A stretch of 64,000 bases of DNA, taken from NCBI GenBank assembly GCA_034638255.1, contig JAWPGT010000080.1:36229-100228 (forward strand), written 5' to 3'. Below, one piece after another: positions 1 to 9,900 of the stretch. Origin of the DNA: Coprinus comatus. Taxonomy: Eukaryota > Basidiomycota > Agaricomycetes > Agaricales > Agaricaceae. How positions within the stretch are numbered: position 1 is the stretch's first letter; every line of letters begins with the position of its first letter. A program made the translations under genes and the position numbers. The notes below the pieces were generated by a model that was not told where the DNA came from, did no database searches, and saw nothing but the letters and a program-made list of their open reading frames with translations.

Positions 1-1589
1 ATGCATTTTCTATTTCAATATCTAGTAACAAGAAATGGTACACAACTGCGAACACGCTCAGCATCGAACTCGTAAACGAAAAACATCAAGTACTTACCGA
101 AATTGATCAACCTCTTCCCGACTCACCTTCATTATCCTATGCACCTATTTCATCATTCTCCTCCAATACACCACCCTCCCCAAACTTAATTCCACGATCT
201 GACAAAGCTACCACCAAGGAACATGAACTCCAACAAGTTAAAGCATATTTGGAAGAACCAAAAAGACCAAATGAGATGGGAGAAAAGGCATTGACGAAAT
301 TAGTTAGGAAAGCGGCGGGATTTTTTTTTAAAGACAGCAGACTGTGGAAACGAGATCCCAAGTTAAAGCACAAATTAGTGGTTGAATCGGAAACTAAAAG
401 ACTCAACTTACTACAGCAGACCCACGATGAACTTGGACACAAAGGGATTTTCACAACTCGAACCCGACTTCTTGAACGATTCTGGTGGCCTACCATCGAC
501 AACGACATCAAATGGTACATTTCAACCTGTCATGAATGCCAGGTCCGGTCAAGACAGCACATTTATATCCCACCTACCGTTACCATTCCATTATCCCTGT
601 TCCGAAAAGTTCACATCGATACCATGTTCATGCCTAAATCCAACGGTTATCGCTATATTGTTCATGCTCGCTGTTCACTCACCTCATATCCGGAATGGAG
701 AATGCTTCGCCAGGAGAATGGTCGAACGCTCGGAGCCTTTGTGTTTGAAGAAATCTTATGTAGATGGGGAGCAATCGAGGAGATCGTAACCGATAACGGC
801 CCTGCATTCATCCAAGCGGTCGAGTACCTAGCACAGAAATACCGAATCCATCATATTCGAATATCACCTTACAACTCCCGAGCAAACGGCATTGTTGAAC
901 GACGACATTTTGATGTGCGACAGGCATTGATGAAAGCAGCGGATGGAGAACAATCTAAATGGACCAACGTAGCACCCTCAGTATTTTGGGCAGAACGCGT
1001 ATCAATACAGAAGTCAACTGGCTACTCACCATACTACATGGCTCACGGACTTGAACCCCTTTTTCCTTTCGACCTCGCAGAAGCCACATTTTTGGCACCA
1101 TCCCTTGAAAACCCTATCCCCACAACCGATCTCATTGCATACAGGGCCATTCAGCTCCAAAAACGCCCTCAAGACCTCGAAAACGTCAAACAGAAGATCC
1201 TTAAAGCACGATATGAATCAGTAAAGCATTTTGAAGAAACGCACAAAAACTTACTCAGGGATTTCAATTTCGGCCCCGGATCACTGGTCTTGGTTAGGAA
1301 CTCGAGAGCCGATGGTAATGTAGGGAGAAAAGACGAAGCTAGATACTTCGGACCCATGGTTGTCATCAGGAGGACAACAGGAGGATCATACGTACTTGCC
1401 GAACTCGATGGATCAATTTCCAAACTCCGCTTCGCAGCATTCCGGTTGATCCCATACCACCCTCGAAACATCAAAGCTATTCCCCTCACCCGCCTCACAG
1501 ACATTGACATCGACACTTATATGGACGAGACACACGATGAAGGAGAAAGAAGTAGAAGTATGGAAAAAGCTAGTGACGAAGATATTTAG
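1..1589 (+). CDS. Ty3/Gypsy pol fragment: integrase and C-terminus (5' end outside window)
   Basis: This is the integrase end of an LTR-retrotransposon polyprotein. The frame is open from base 3 to the TAG at 1587-1589, so the true start lies left of the window. Counting from base 3, an HHCC zinc-binding module (His141, Cys176, Cys179) precedes an rve integrase core with Asp206 (HIDTMF), Asp264 (TDNGPAF) and Glu299 (GIVERRH), the usual DDE set with about 35 residues between the last two. A GPY/F-type module follows (YFGPMVVIRR). No chromodomain is visible after it; the protein ends in a short acidic tail. The gene belongs to a different lineage from the complete element at 4.4-13.5 kb. I could not find a 3' LTR, so it may be a decayed or partial element. 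Confidence 0.88.
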   Translation, partial: AFSISISSNKKWYTTANTLSIELVNEKHQVLTEIDQPLPDSPSLSYAPISSFSSNTPPSPNLIPRSDKATTKEHELQQVKAYLEEPKRPNEMGEKALTKLVRKAAGFFFKDSRLWKRDPKLKHKLVVESETKRLNLLQQTHDELGHKGIFTTRTRLLERFWWPTIDNDIKWYISTCHECQVRSRQHIYIPPTVTIPLSLFRKVHIDTMFMPKSNGYRYIVHARCSLTSYPEWRMLRQENGRTLGAFVFEEILCRWGAIEEIVTDNGPAFIQAVEYLAQKYRIHHIRISPYNSRANGIVERRHFDVRQALMKAADGEQSKWTNVAPSVFWAERVSIQKSTGYSPYYMAHGLEPLFPFDLAEATFLAPSLENPIPTTDLIAYRAIQLQKRPQDLENVKQKILKARYESVKHFEETHKNLLRDFNFGPGSLVLVRNSRADGNVGRKDEARYFGPMVVIRRTTGGSYVLAELDGSISKLRFAAFRLIPYHPRNIKAIPLTRLTDIDIDTYMDETHDEGERSRSMEKASDEDI

Positions 1590-1607
1590 ACTGACTGGGA
1601 AGTCAGT
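1590..1607 (+). other. Perfect 7-bp hairpin directly after the pol stop codon
   Basis: ACTGACT, a 4-base loop GGGA, then AGTCAGT: a perfect inverted repeat that starts on the base after the pol TAG. It could be an RNA 3' structure or chance. Confidence 0.4.
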
Positions 1608-1926
1608 ACTAAAACACCCTGGCTGATGTGAAGATACGAAATCACCTGATGTCGTACCTCCTACATATCAGGCCATCTTATCTCTGAAGCACATTCCACC
1701 CTATCGAAACTTTCTTCCGACTCATACGTACAATTACTCAAAATTCGGTTCATTACACGAGGCAGCATTGGCATGTTTTATTATCATTCAGTAAAAACTT
1801 TATTTCTTTTCATTTCGGTTCCCTTACTTCATAAACACACGTTTTAATTACATCTTCATTGTTTTACTTACGGTTTTCGGTGTCTACTTTACATGATAAA
1901 AAGATTCGGTATCTTATTTTTCTCAG

Positions 1927-1933
1927 TATAAAA
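1927..1933 (+). promoter_or_regulatory. TATA-like box upstream of the coiled-coil gene
   Basis: TATAAAA lies in an AT-rich stretch about 200 bases before the first recognisable exon of the gene at 2.1-4.2 kb. The rest of 1608-2131 shows no convincing coding signal. It may hold the 5' exon of that gene or the remains of the retroelement's 3' end; I cannot decide which. Confidence 0.3.
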
Positions 1934-2131
1934 GTAGTACAGTTCGGTCGTAGTTAGCCAGTGAATTTTACCCCCGTTTTCAAACCTTTCATTCTACTGC
2001 CACATCATCTCAACGACTTCAAATTCTTCATTCGCCTCGAGGACACGTTCGTCGTTGACGAACTCAACATGCTATTTATTTATTTTATCCCGAAACTCTG
2101 CAAATTTGAAATTTACTCTTTGACTTACCAG

Positions 2132-4229
2132 GTCTCGAAGTCCGACTGACGGACGCAGTCGACTCGCATCATTACATCACAACGTCACTTAGTTCTCTTC
2201 AACAACCTCAACGTTCTTGGAAGAAAATCTATCGAAGTGATGCTGAGAAGAAGACTCTAGCCCTTCAGGCAAAAAAAAGGAAAGCAAACCAGCTTGCACT
2301 TGATGATGAAGTTGCTCAATTACAGGCTGAGCACGAACAACGTATTCAAGACCTTGCTAAGAAGTATGCCGCTGACGAGAAAAAGGTGTTCAACACTGTC
2401 CTTTTTGGGTCCTCATTCAAGCGTCAGAGGAAACTGAGCGTACTTGAGGCTGAGGTATCCGCAAAAGCTGCAGAACTCAGTAAGTTTTCTATTGTCTTCA
2501 CTCGATCGGAACTAATATGTTGTTCAAGATACCATTGGCGGGAACAATTACAAGCTAAAGGAGCTTCGAGCAATGGTTTTCCAGGATCGTTCTGATAGGA
2601 ATCACCGCCCTCTTGCACCAGAAGAAGAAGCTCGTGTGTTGCAAATTGCAATGGCTCGGCGTGAACTCAAGCAACAAGGAGCTCGTCCGACTAACAGGAG
2701 TGCTGCCGGGATGTTAATCGTACCGTGGCTCGTCTTGAAAAAGAAGTAAGTCTTTATTTATTTATTCTGACAACTTTATTAACACCTAGTAATTTAGGCA
2801 TCATTCATGGGGAAAAGAACTGGAGCTACGACACTATTGGCTGTCGCACGGGGACATATGCACGATACCTTTCCACCTGCATTTTTTGAATCCGAGAATT
2901 TGCGAGGTTTTACGAAAGGATCTTTGGGGTACAATCCAGTTGAGGTAGCTGCTCGGATGGAAGTCTTTTCAACTAGTCGACGCCAAGGTGAGTGTTAAAT
3001 TCTTTTAATCTTCATTCATTCATTATTCTAAATCCTGTATAGGTGAAGTTGAACATATCAACAATAAAACTCTCCAAAAGCAATGTCGTGATTATATTAC
3101 CAAAGGCCTTCGTACGTATTGCACAATTATTTTTAGACTATATCTTATAGTATTATGTTTAGAAGCTATATTGGGCAGAGACGATGTTCGTATGAACTAT
3201 GATAACTATGATGACAGGATTGTCATCAAGTATCATGTTCAGCTAGTCGGGTGGCCCACTGATATCCCTTTCACCAGTCCTACTCATCTTCCAAACGTCC
3301 AATACTTGCAACGGTTGAAGGATGCATTACATGCCAAAATTTGTTTTTGGCAGGTGATGACAGCTGATCAAATTCAATCTCATAAAGTGAAGATCCATGA
3401 GATCCGACAGAATGGCGGTGTTATCGGTGTTCCTCGTAAGGAACGTTCTGACAAGAATACTCAAGTGGCATCGGCAATTCGTCAGTTCCCTCCTGCTAGC
3501 CGCCCGCAACTCTCCTCGGAGTTTGTAAACAGTGATTCTGACACCGACATTGATGAACCTAATCCCCCCATCTACCCCGCTGACAACGCCCCCAACTCCC
3601 TCGACATTGACATGGCTGCCGATTCTGCTGAAGGTGTCTCCAACTCTGAACTCAGCAACACTGAACATGATGATCCCAATTTCAATGTCAATCCCCCCGA
3701 CAATGTCTTGAGCTTGCCACCCAATGCCACTGATCATGTCAACTTTGTTGATACTCCCAATATTCCTCCTCTCTCAAACGTCACAGATGTAGCTGACATG
3801 ACAACAAATATTCCCACTCCCCCATCCGCTGTCAACCTTGAACACCCTCCTGTCAATGTGTTGTCAACAGTTCTACCCTTCGCCAGAACTAATGAAGCTT
3901 CTTCGACCACTCCAATGGATCCAAATACCATTGCTGCCCCACCCTTTGACAATTCTGAATCCGTCATACCCACACATCTCATAACCGATGATGTCATTGA
4001 TCCAGCCCTCCTGGCGCTCTCCAATGTTGCACCACCCACGGAGAGGGCTCCCGTCCTCCCAGACACTGACACCCCCATGGTGCCTACCCTCTCATCGGAC
4101 AATAATAGTACTCGCTTGAAAATTCGACTTCCGCCCCGACCACGTAAAAGTCTGAAAGAGAACGTTCCGCCTACAGAGGAAACTCGCCGAAGCACTCGAC
4201 TCAATGGTCGCAGAGTTCCTGTGAGGTAG
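2132..4229 (+). pseudogene. Agaric coiled-coil/GWP-family protein gene, five exons, two frameshifts
   Basis: I recognise this as a large Agaricomycete family of unknown function. Exons: about 2132-2479 (charged coiled coil), 2530-2745, 2798-2987 (RTGATTLLAVARGHMHDTF), 3043-3111, and 3163-4229 (NYDNYDDRIVIKYHVQLVGW, then a long acidic, Pro/Ser-rich tail ending STRLNGRRVPVR). All introns are GT-AG (about 50 bases, donors GTAAGT, GTGAGT, GTACGT) and the phases fit. Two 1-base deletions break exon 2: near 2580 (the frame moves before the QDRSDRN segment) and near 2708 (after the GARPTNRSAA segment). No in-frame ATG is found before 2386, so the 5' end is unresolved. The frames are otherwise clean, so decay looks recent, unless the two shifts are sequencing errors. 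Confidence 0.72.
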
Positions 4230-4420
4230 ATTTATTCTCATCATGTTTTCCTTCAATGTAGTTGTGCACCCAATAATACCGTTTTGAGTGATTAAACTTT
4301 ATGTCTGATATAAATTAAAAATAGTACATGGCCAGGAAATCCTGCAGAGGTAACCACGCCTACGCTTCCTTTTCAAATTCTGACGTGTGACCACTGAGTT
4401 CTAAGCCCGTTGACAGGTAG
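4230..4420. other. Short intergenic stretch left of the LTR element
   Basis: AT-rich 3' flank of the coiled-coil gene. No coding signal seen. It is the left flank of the retroelement insertion. Confidence 0.5.
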
Positions 4421-4425
4421 TTACT
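4421..4425 (+). repeat. Target-site duplication (left), TTACT
   Basis: TTACT directly precedes the TG of the left LTR and recurs at 13517-13521 directly after the CA of the right LTR. Five bases is the usual size for Ty3/Gypsy integration. Confidence 0.93.
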
Positions 4426-4741
4426 TGTGACGTTCGAGTAACTAGATGTTAGGTCGAGTCACACGAGTCTTATAGAACCGAAGAGAGCGTTAAGTTCTAT
4501 CGATTCCAAAGAAGCTGAGTACTCTAGTACATTCGGGTGGTCTTTATATGCTGTAGAAAATAGGAGTAGAGAGTGTAGGAATAAAAGTAAACCGGAGGAT
4601 ATGAAATGTAAGGAATGTAGATAAGTTTTAATAATGGAATGAGTGGGGTAAGAATGAAAGTATAGTTCTAGATTAGAGGAGACCGTTCGAGAGAATGTAC
4701 AGTAAAGAGAGGAGAATGAAGGAAGGTTCCAGACCGCCACA
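4426..4741 (-). repeat. 3' LTR of the Ty3/Gypsy element
   Basis: 316 bp, TGTGAC to GCCACA on the plus strand. It matches 13201-13516 except for T/C differences in the last 40 bases. The 93-codon minus-strand frame inside each LTR is a by-product of the repeat and is not called as a gene. Because the element is transcribed leftward, this is its 3' LTR. Confidence 0.95.
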
Positions 4742-4775
4742 TACGCCCTCCGTACATTCTAGAGAATGTGTACCG
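4742..4775 (-). promoter_or_regulatory. Region of the polypurine tract before the 3' LTR
   Basis: On the minus strand the bases just before the 3' LTR read GGAGGGCGTA, a short purine-rich run that could prime plus-strand DNA synthesis. The match is weak. A 7-bp interrupted palindrome (ACATTCT-AG-AGAATGT) lies beside it. Confidence 0.3.
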
Positions 4776-6974
4776 TTACTTGGATTTTCCATTGGGGTCT
4801 TCCATCTCAGTGTCATAATCAATGAGTTCGTCATCGGCTGGAGTCGAACTCGCGTCAGTTTTGGTGATCTGCTTTCCTTTCTTGGAAGAGCGAGTTTCCT
4901 CTTTTCCTTTGCTCTTGGGCTTAGATGTTGAAGGTACCGAGTTTTCGAACTCGATCAAAGGAGGGGGAGGAGTCGGTTCAGATGCCGAAGACGATGTAGT
5001 GGAAGTAGTGTCATCATGGGTAGAGGGGATGATTGTCGTATTGGGGTTAGGAGAAGAACCAACGGTGGGATTGGTCAAGGATGAACGCGGGATTACCATG
5101 CCATTGATTACGACGTCGTCGGCGTAGTGAGTAATGGTTGGAGTGGGGGGAATGGGTTGAATTTGAGGATTAGAATAATACTCGCCCTGATTATTGTAGA
5201 CCTGAGAATTCCCGCCACTATGTCCCCCTCTACTTCTGTATCCTCCTCTTCCTCGGCTACTATTTCCTCCACCACGGCCTCTGCTCAGCCCGCCTCGATA
5301 AGGGTGATTGTTGTGATGGTTGCCAAGGGTGGTATATAGTAAGTGACCGGTGATCCCGAGGATGTTGTCCCTGATCGCTTGACCATTCCTATTGATCAGG
5401 TTCAAATCCAATAGAGAGGGGTCTACTTCTATGGGGATTGACCTTGCGTACTCTTGGAGGTCAATGGCTCCTCGAGGGATGGGAGTCCCACCAGCGGGTA
5501 AGCCCCAAGCGGAAGATCCAGTCGAGGAGGTAATCCATTCGTGCATTTTGAACAGTATGGATTGGTGGTTAAACCAGGATGCGAACTCCTTATAGCCAGC
5601 AGGTTCAGCCCAGCTGTTAGTGAGTGCATGACCATTGCGGATCGAGGCGTCGAATATGAGATGGTGACGAAATTGGGCAGGATGAATGAGGTGGTCGTTA
5701 CCAACCTTGACAGTGGGGTGGAATATACGCCAGAGGATGGGGTGTTGTACGTCGATTAAAGGCAACGGGATGTTGATGGTAGCGAAATGAATACGACCGA
5801 CAGCCGAGGTAAGGGTACGAGGGGAGTACTGAGGGATGTTGTTAGACATGTTGAGAATGAAGGATTTAATGCTGGAGTCGTCCTCGTAGTTGCAGCTTAT
5901 ATACCAGCATGAGGCTATGTCGATTTGGAACAGTTGTAATCCGTTGACTATCCGTAAATCTTCTCCATTTTCTTCGTTTTCTTTCATCCTCAGATCGTCG
6001 ATGTTGGAAATGCCTAGAAGCTCTAGGTATTGTTCTAAGGCGACTAGATGGTCGATTAAATTGAAGGGTAACCAGGTTTTGTCCCCAGACTTCCAGAGAA
6101 TTTGAAAGGAGGCTGTTCTTCCCGATCCGGTGTGTTTCATTATTTTATCCACAGCCCATTCTTGACCTTGCTCCTCAGTGTCCCATATTTGATTGTCAGA
6201 GCGACCAGGGAACAATCTGTCATCATTGGGAATATGTATTCGCAAGTTTGAGGAGTGAAAGGTGTCATGGATTCCTCGTTTGTAAAGTTCTTTGGACAGC
6301 CCTATTTTATAGGAGTTGTTACCGTAGTCTTTAACTATTGGGTAGGGTCCTACATATTTAGGAGATAATTTTCGAGCCATTCCTTTTGGGATGGACATGT
6401 TCTTAGTAGAGATGTATACGAGGTCGCTTTCCTTGAAAGGAGAGGGTTGTCTTTTCCTATTAGAACTCCGGATTTCTTTTACACGGTGAGAGAGGATACT
6501 GTCATGGGCGGACATGACGGCTTCTTTCATTTTTACTAAGAAGTTTTTGATCCCAGGGTATTCAGCCTTTTTAGGAGAATTCCAAATCATAGGTTTGGGA
6601 GTTCGTCCATAATTCAGCATGAAGGGTGAGAACCCCGTCACTTCAGATGTAGCGGAATTAATGGCAAACTCAATGGCTGGTAGCTTAGATACCCAGTCCT
6701 TTTGGTCTGGAGATACACACTGTCTCAGCATCTGGTTAAGACTTTTATTAGCTCTTTCAGTTGCACCGTCCGATTCTGGATGGTAAGCACTGGACATTTT
6801 TAGTTTGATTCCAATCAATTCATTTAGTTTTCTCCAGAAGGCACTATTGAACAGGGTATCTCGATCGCTTACGATGGATTTGGGAATTCTGTGAAGTCGG
6901 TAGATTTCGGAGAAGACTAATTCGGCTACTTGGTTGGCATTGTAATTTTGCCGACTGGGAATCAGATGAACCAT
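4776..6974 (-). CDS. pol: Ty3/Gypsy pol, distal part: integrase core, GPY/F, chromodomain-like, long RGG-rich C-terminal extension
   Basis: This frame continues the 2016-residue gag-pol frame after an in-frame TGA and three further codons; the methionine at 6974 is internal to the ancestral protein. It has integrase Asp37 (VSDRDTLF) and Glu73 (GATERANKSL) with 35 residues between them, a GPY/F module (YVGPYPIVKDYGNNSYKIG) near 220-240, and a chromodomain-like stretch (EWAVDKIMKH ... FQILWKSGDKTWLPFN) near 285-330. About 390 further residues follow: an unfamiliar globular-looking part, then an RGG/RG-rich run (about 545-600, HPYRGGLSRGRGGGNS), then Ser/Thr/Pro and Lys-rich sequence. The integrase core and chromodomain would act in nuclear integration and targeting. 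RGG boxes usually bind RNA. Confidence 0.88.
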   Translation of the reverse strand: MVHLIPSRQNYNANQVAELVFSEIYRLHRIPKSIVSDRDTLFNSAFWRKLNELIGIKLKMSSAYHPESDGATERANKSLNQMLRQCVSPDQKDWVSKLPAIEFAINSATSEVTGFSPFMLNYGRTPKPMIWNSPKKAEYPGIKNFLVKMKEAVMSAHDSILSHRVKEIRSSNRKRQPSPFKESDLVYISTKNMSIPKGMARKLSPKYVGPYPIVKDYGNNSYKIGLSKELYKRGIHDTFHSSNLRIHIPNDDRLFPGRSDNQIWDTEEQGQEWAVDKIMKHTGSGRTASFQILWKSGDKTWLPFNLIDHLVALEQYLELLGISNIDDLRMKENEENGEDLRIVNGLQLFQIDIASCWYISCNYEDDSSIKSFILNMSNNIPQYSPRTLTSAVGRIHFATINIPLPLIDVQHPILWRIFHPTVKVGNDHLIHPAQFRHHLIFDASIRNGHALTNSWAEPAGYKEFASWFNHQSILFKMHEWITSSTGSSAWGLPAGGTPIPRGAIDLQEYARSIPIEVDPSLLDLNLINRNGQAIRDNILGITGHLLYTTLGNHHNNHPYRGGLSRGRGGGNSSRGRGGYRSRGGHSGGNSQVYNNQGEYYSNPQIQPIPPTPTITHYADDVVINGMVIPRSSLTNPTVGSSPNPNTTIIPSTHDDTTSTTSSSASEPTPPPPLIEFENSVPSTSKPKSKGKEETRSSKKGKQITKTDASSTPADDELIDYDTEMEDPNGKSK

Positions 6975-6983
6975 CCCGGTGAG

Positions 6984-9900
6984 TCAGTCAATTACTGTGG
7001 TTATCATATCATAGGATGAGTTACGGTCTTCCGAGGAGGGTAAAGGTCCGACAAAGTCAATTCCTATGCTTTCCCAAGGTTCATGAGGTATTTGTAGTGG
7101 ATTAAGTAGTCCGTACGGTTTCTGGTTATTTGGTTTAGTTCGTTTACAAGTGTTGCATGTTTCACAAAATTTTAGTATGTCTTTAACCATAGTTTTCCAC
7201 CATACTTGGTCTCGTAGATACAGTGTGGTTTTTCTGGCGCCCAAGTGAGCTAATATAGCATGAGCTTCGTTTATTATTATTTCTCTGACTTTTCTACTCC
7301 CGATCTTTAAGTCAGGTATACATAGGATGTCATTTACTCCTTGTTTTAAGTAGATCAATCCATCTTCTATCTTGAAATTCTTATATTCTTTTGGTTTGTC
7401 CAAAATGGAGTTGAACCATTTATCTTCTCTATATTTATTCCTGATTTCATCCATGATGTTTAAACCATGGTGATCATTGTTGACGAAGGTGAGGAATGGG
7501 TTTTCATTGTTTTCATTTTCCTTTAGGTCTTTGTTCTTTCTGGCAGGTATTTTAATAGTAAGCTTAGTGTGGGGTTCGGGTATGTTAGCGCTTTGTTCAT
7601 TAACCTTGCTATTCCCATCCTCCTGGACAAAGCTATCGGTTTGGGAACTTTCTAGTGCAGGTTCATACTCGCCACCAAATTTAATTTGTTTTTTATTGAT
7701 ACCGTTTTGTGCTCGTGTGGTCATTCCACCGAGAAAGAATTCACTATTGGCGAGCGTGGTCACGCCCTCCAATCCAACCACTAATGGCATAGTAATGAGT
7801 TCACTCGGCATGTGATCATTATCTATTATGTCATGGTAGGTATATTCCCCGCGTCCGCGTACGACTCCTTTTGCTTCATTTGAGTAGAGGCGGGATAAAG
7901 CATCAGAAAGAATATTATCTGTGCCTGGTACATATATTACTTCGAAGTCGAATTCAGCCAATTTCTCCATCCACCGAGCTTGTCGGGGGGAGAGGTTTCT
8001 TTGTTTCATAAGGTGGATCAGTCCTCTGTGATCGGTATACCATCTGAACTTGGTGCCATACAGGAGATCTCGATGTCTCATCATGGTCTCCACTCCCGCT
8101 AAGAGTTCTATCTCATGTACAGGATAGTTCTGTTGGGCAGGATTTAATTTAGCCGAAAAAAAGGCAGCGACTTCAGCTTTTTTCCAGTCTGTACCTTGAC
8201 TAATGACTCCAGCAATTCCAGTGAGACAGCCGTCTGTTACTACGTTGATCGGGGCGGCATCTTTGGAGTAGTTTAAGGGTTTTCTAAATTGTCCCTTGCA
8301 ACGATCAGCCTGTGCCTTGATTTCATTAAAGGCCCGTTGATGTATGTATTCCCAGCGATATGGTACTTCATCACTGGTCAATTCGTGTAGAATGCCCATT
8401 GGGATTCGTACTCGATCAATATCATCAGCGAGGTAACCAGCAGAACCCAGGAAACCTCGTAGTAGGTCCCTGTTCGTAGGTACTTTCCACTTTGTCAATG
8501 AGTCGACTTTCTCAGGGTCCATTCTAATGCCATTTCTGCTTACAAACCGACCCAATATTTTTAGTTCCTTTTCCAGGAAGTGTAATTTGTGTTTACTTAA
8601 ATAAAACTTTTCGCGTTCGAGCACATCAATGACCGTTTTCACATTCTGTATATGTTCCTGTAAAGTGTTGGAATAAATGATCAAATCGTCTAGATAGACT
8701 TCGAGGAAGACACCGATGTAAGGTGAGAAAATGTGAGACATTAATAACTGAAATGTGGCCGAGGCGTTGGTGTCCCCCTGCTGCATGACTCTGCTTAACA
8801 TAGTCCCGTCAGGAGTATTCATAGTAGTTCTATGTTCATGTAGCGGGTTCACACGCACTTGTTCGTAAGCATCTGCTAAGTCTATTGAAGACATGTATTT
8901 AGCTTTTGCTACTCTCCTTAAAATCCCATCAATCTCAGGTAGGGGAGATGACAGTTTTTTTGTATTTTTGTTTCGCTCACGAAGGTCAATCACGGTACGT
9001 AATTTTGGAGGTTCTCCATTTTTTTTTGGCTTAGGTATGAGTAGCATTGGTACTGCGTTCCTGACTGGTCGACAAATCCATCGACCACTTTTAATATATG
9101 AATTTTTCTTCATAGCCCATTGATCTCTTAGAGCATCCGGACATTTAGAAGGACGCCAAGAATATTGTTTGTTTTCATCTATGAGCGGGATATCGTGATT
9201 GATGTCTCGTAAAGGGGGTAAAGGGGTGTTTGATGGGTCTATACATAGTTTATCGGCATACAGTAATAGTTTGTCACGGATTTCAGATATCTCATTGTCT
9301 AGTATGTCAATGTTACGAGAGCTTAGGGTAGTGACCCGAGGTCCTTTCATAGGTAAGGAGTCATCACTGCCAATGACTATGGCAGGGGGTTGTAAACTCA
9401 TGGTCACCTTATGTTGATATAGAAAGGGTGTACCAAGGATTAGGTCATAATTGGAGAGGTTAATGATATCAAAGTAACGTTCTTCTACAATTTTCTGATA
9501 GTTTAGAATGGCTTTCGTGCCATGATTGACTTTGGAGCAGGAGCCTTGAACTGCCATTTGTACGTTCACTGGTTTGTCTAATTCAACCTTTTCGACCCAT
9601 AGTTGTTGAGCTAGATTGGAAGACATGAAGTCTCCTAGCGAACCTGAATCAATTAAGGCATGGCATGGGTGGTCATTAATGTTGACCACGATTACTAAGG
9701 GTCTCGGGATGTGACGAGATACCTGTCGTCTGCTGGTAGCGTTACGCTGTAATTGTGCATAAGTCCCCATTTGGACCTGTTGAGCGCACAGCACTATATC
9801 GTCAGTGTTCTCCAGGTCAGGGGAACAGTCGAGATTTTGGTAGCCAATTGAATATAGGATGGTAGACTCGTCTTCGTCAAATGTTTCATTCATGTAGTGG

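Noticed and set aside
4459..4740. 93-codon minus-strand frame, identical at 13234-13515
   Set aside because: It lies wholly within the two LTRs; identity comes from LTR duplication and the sequence holds promoter signals, not a protein domain.
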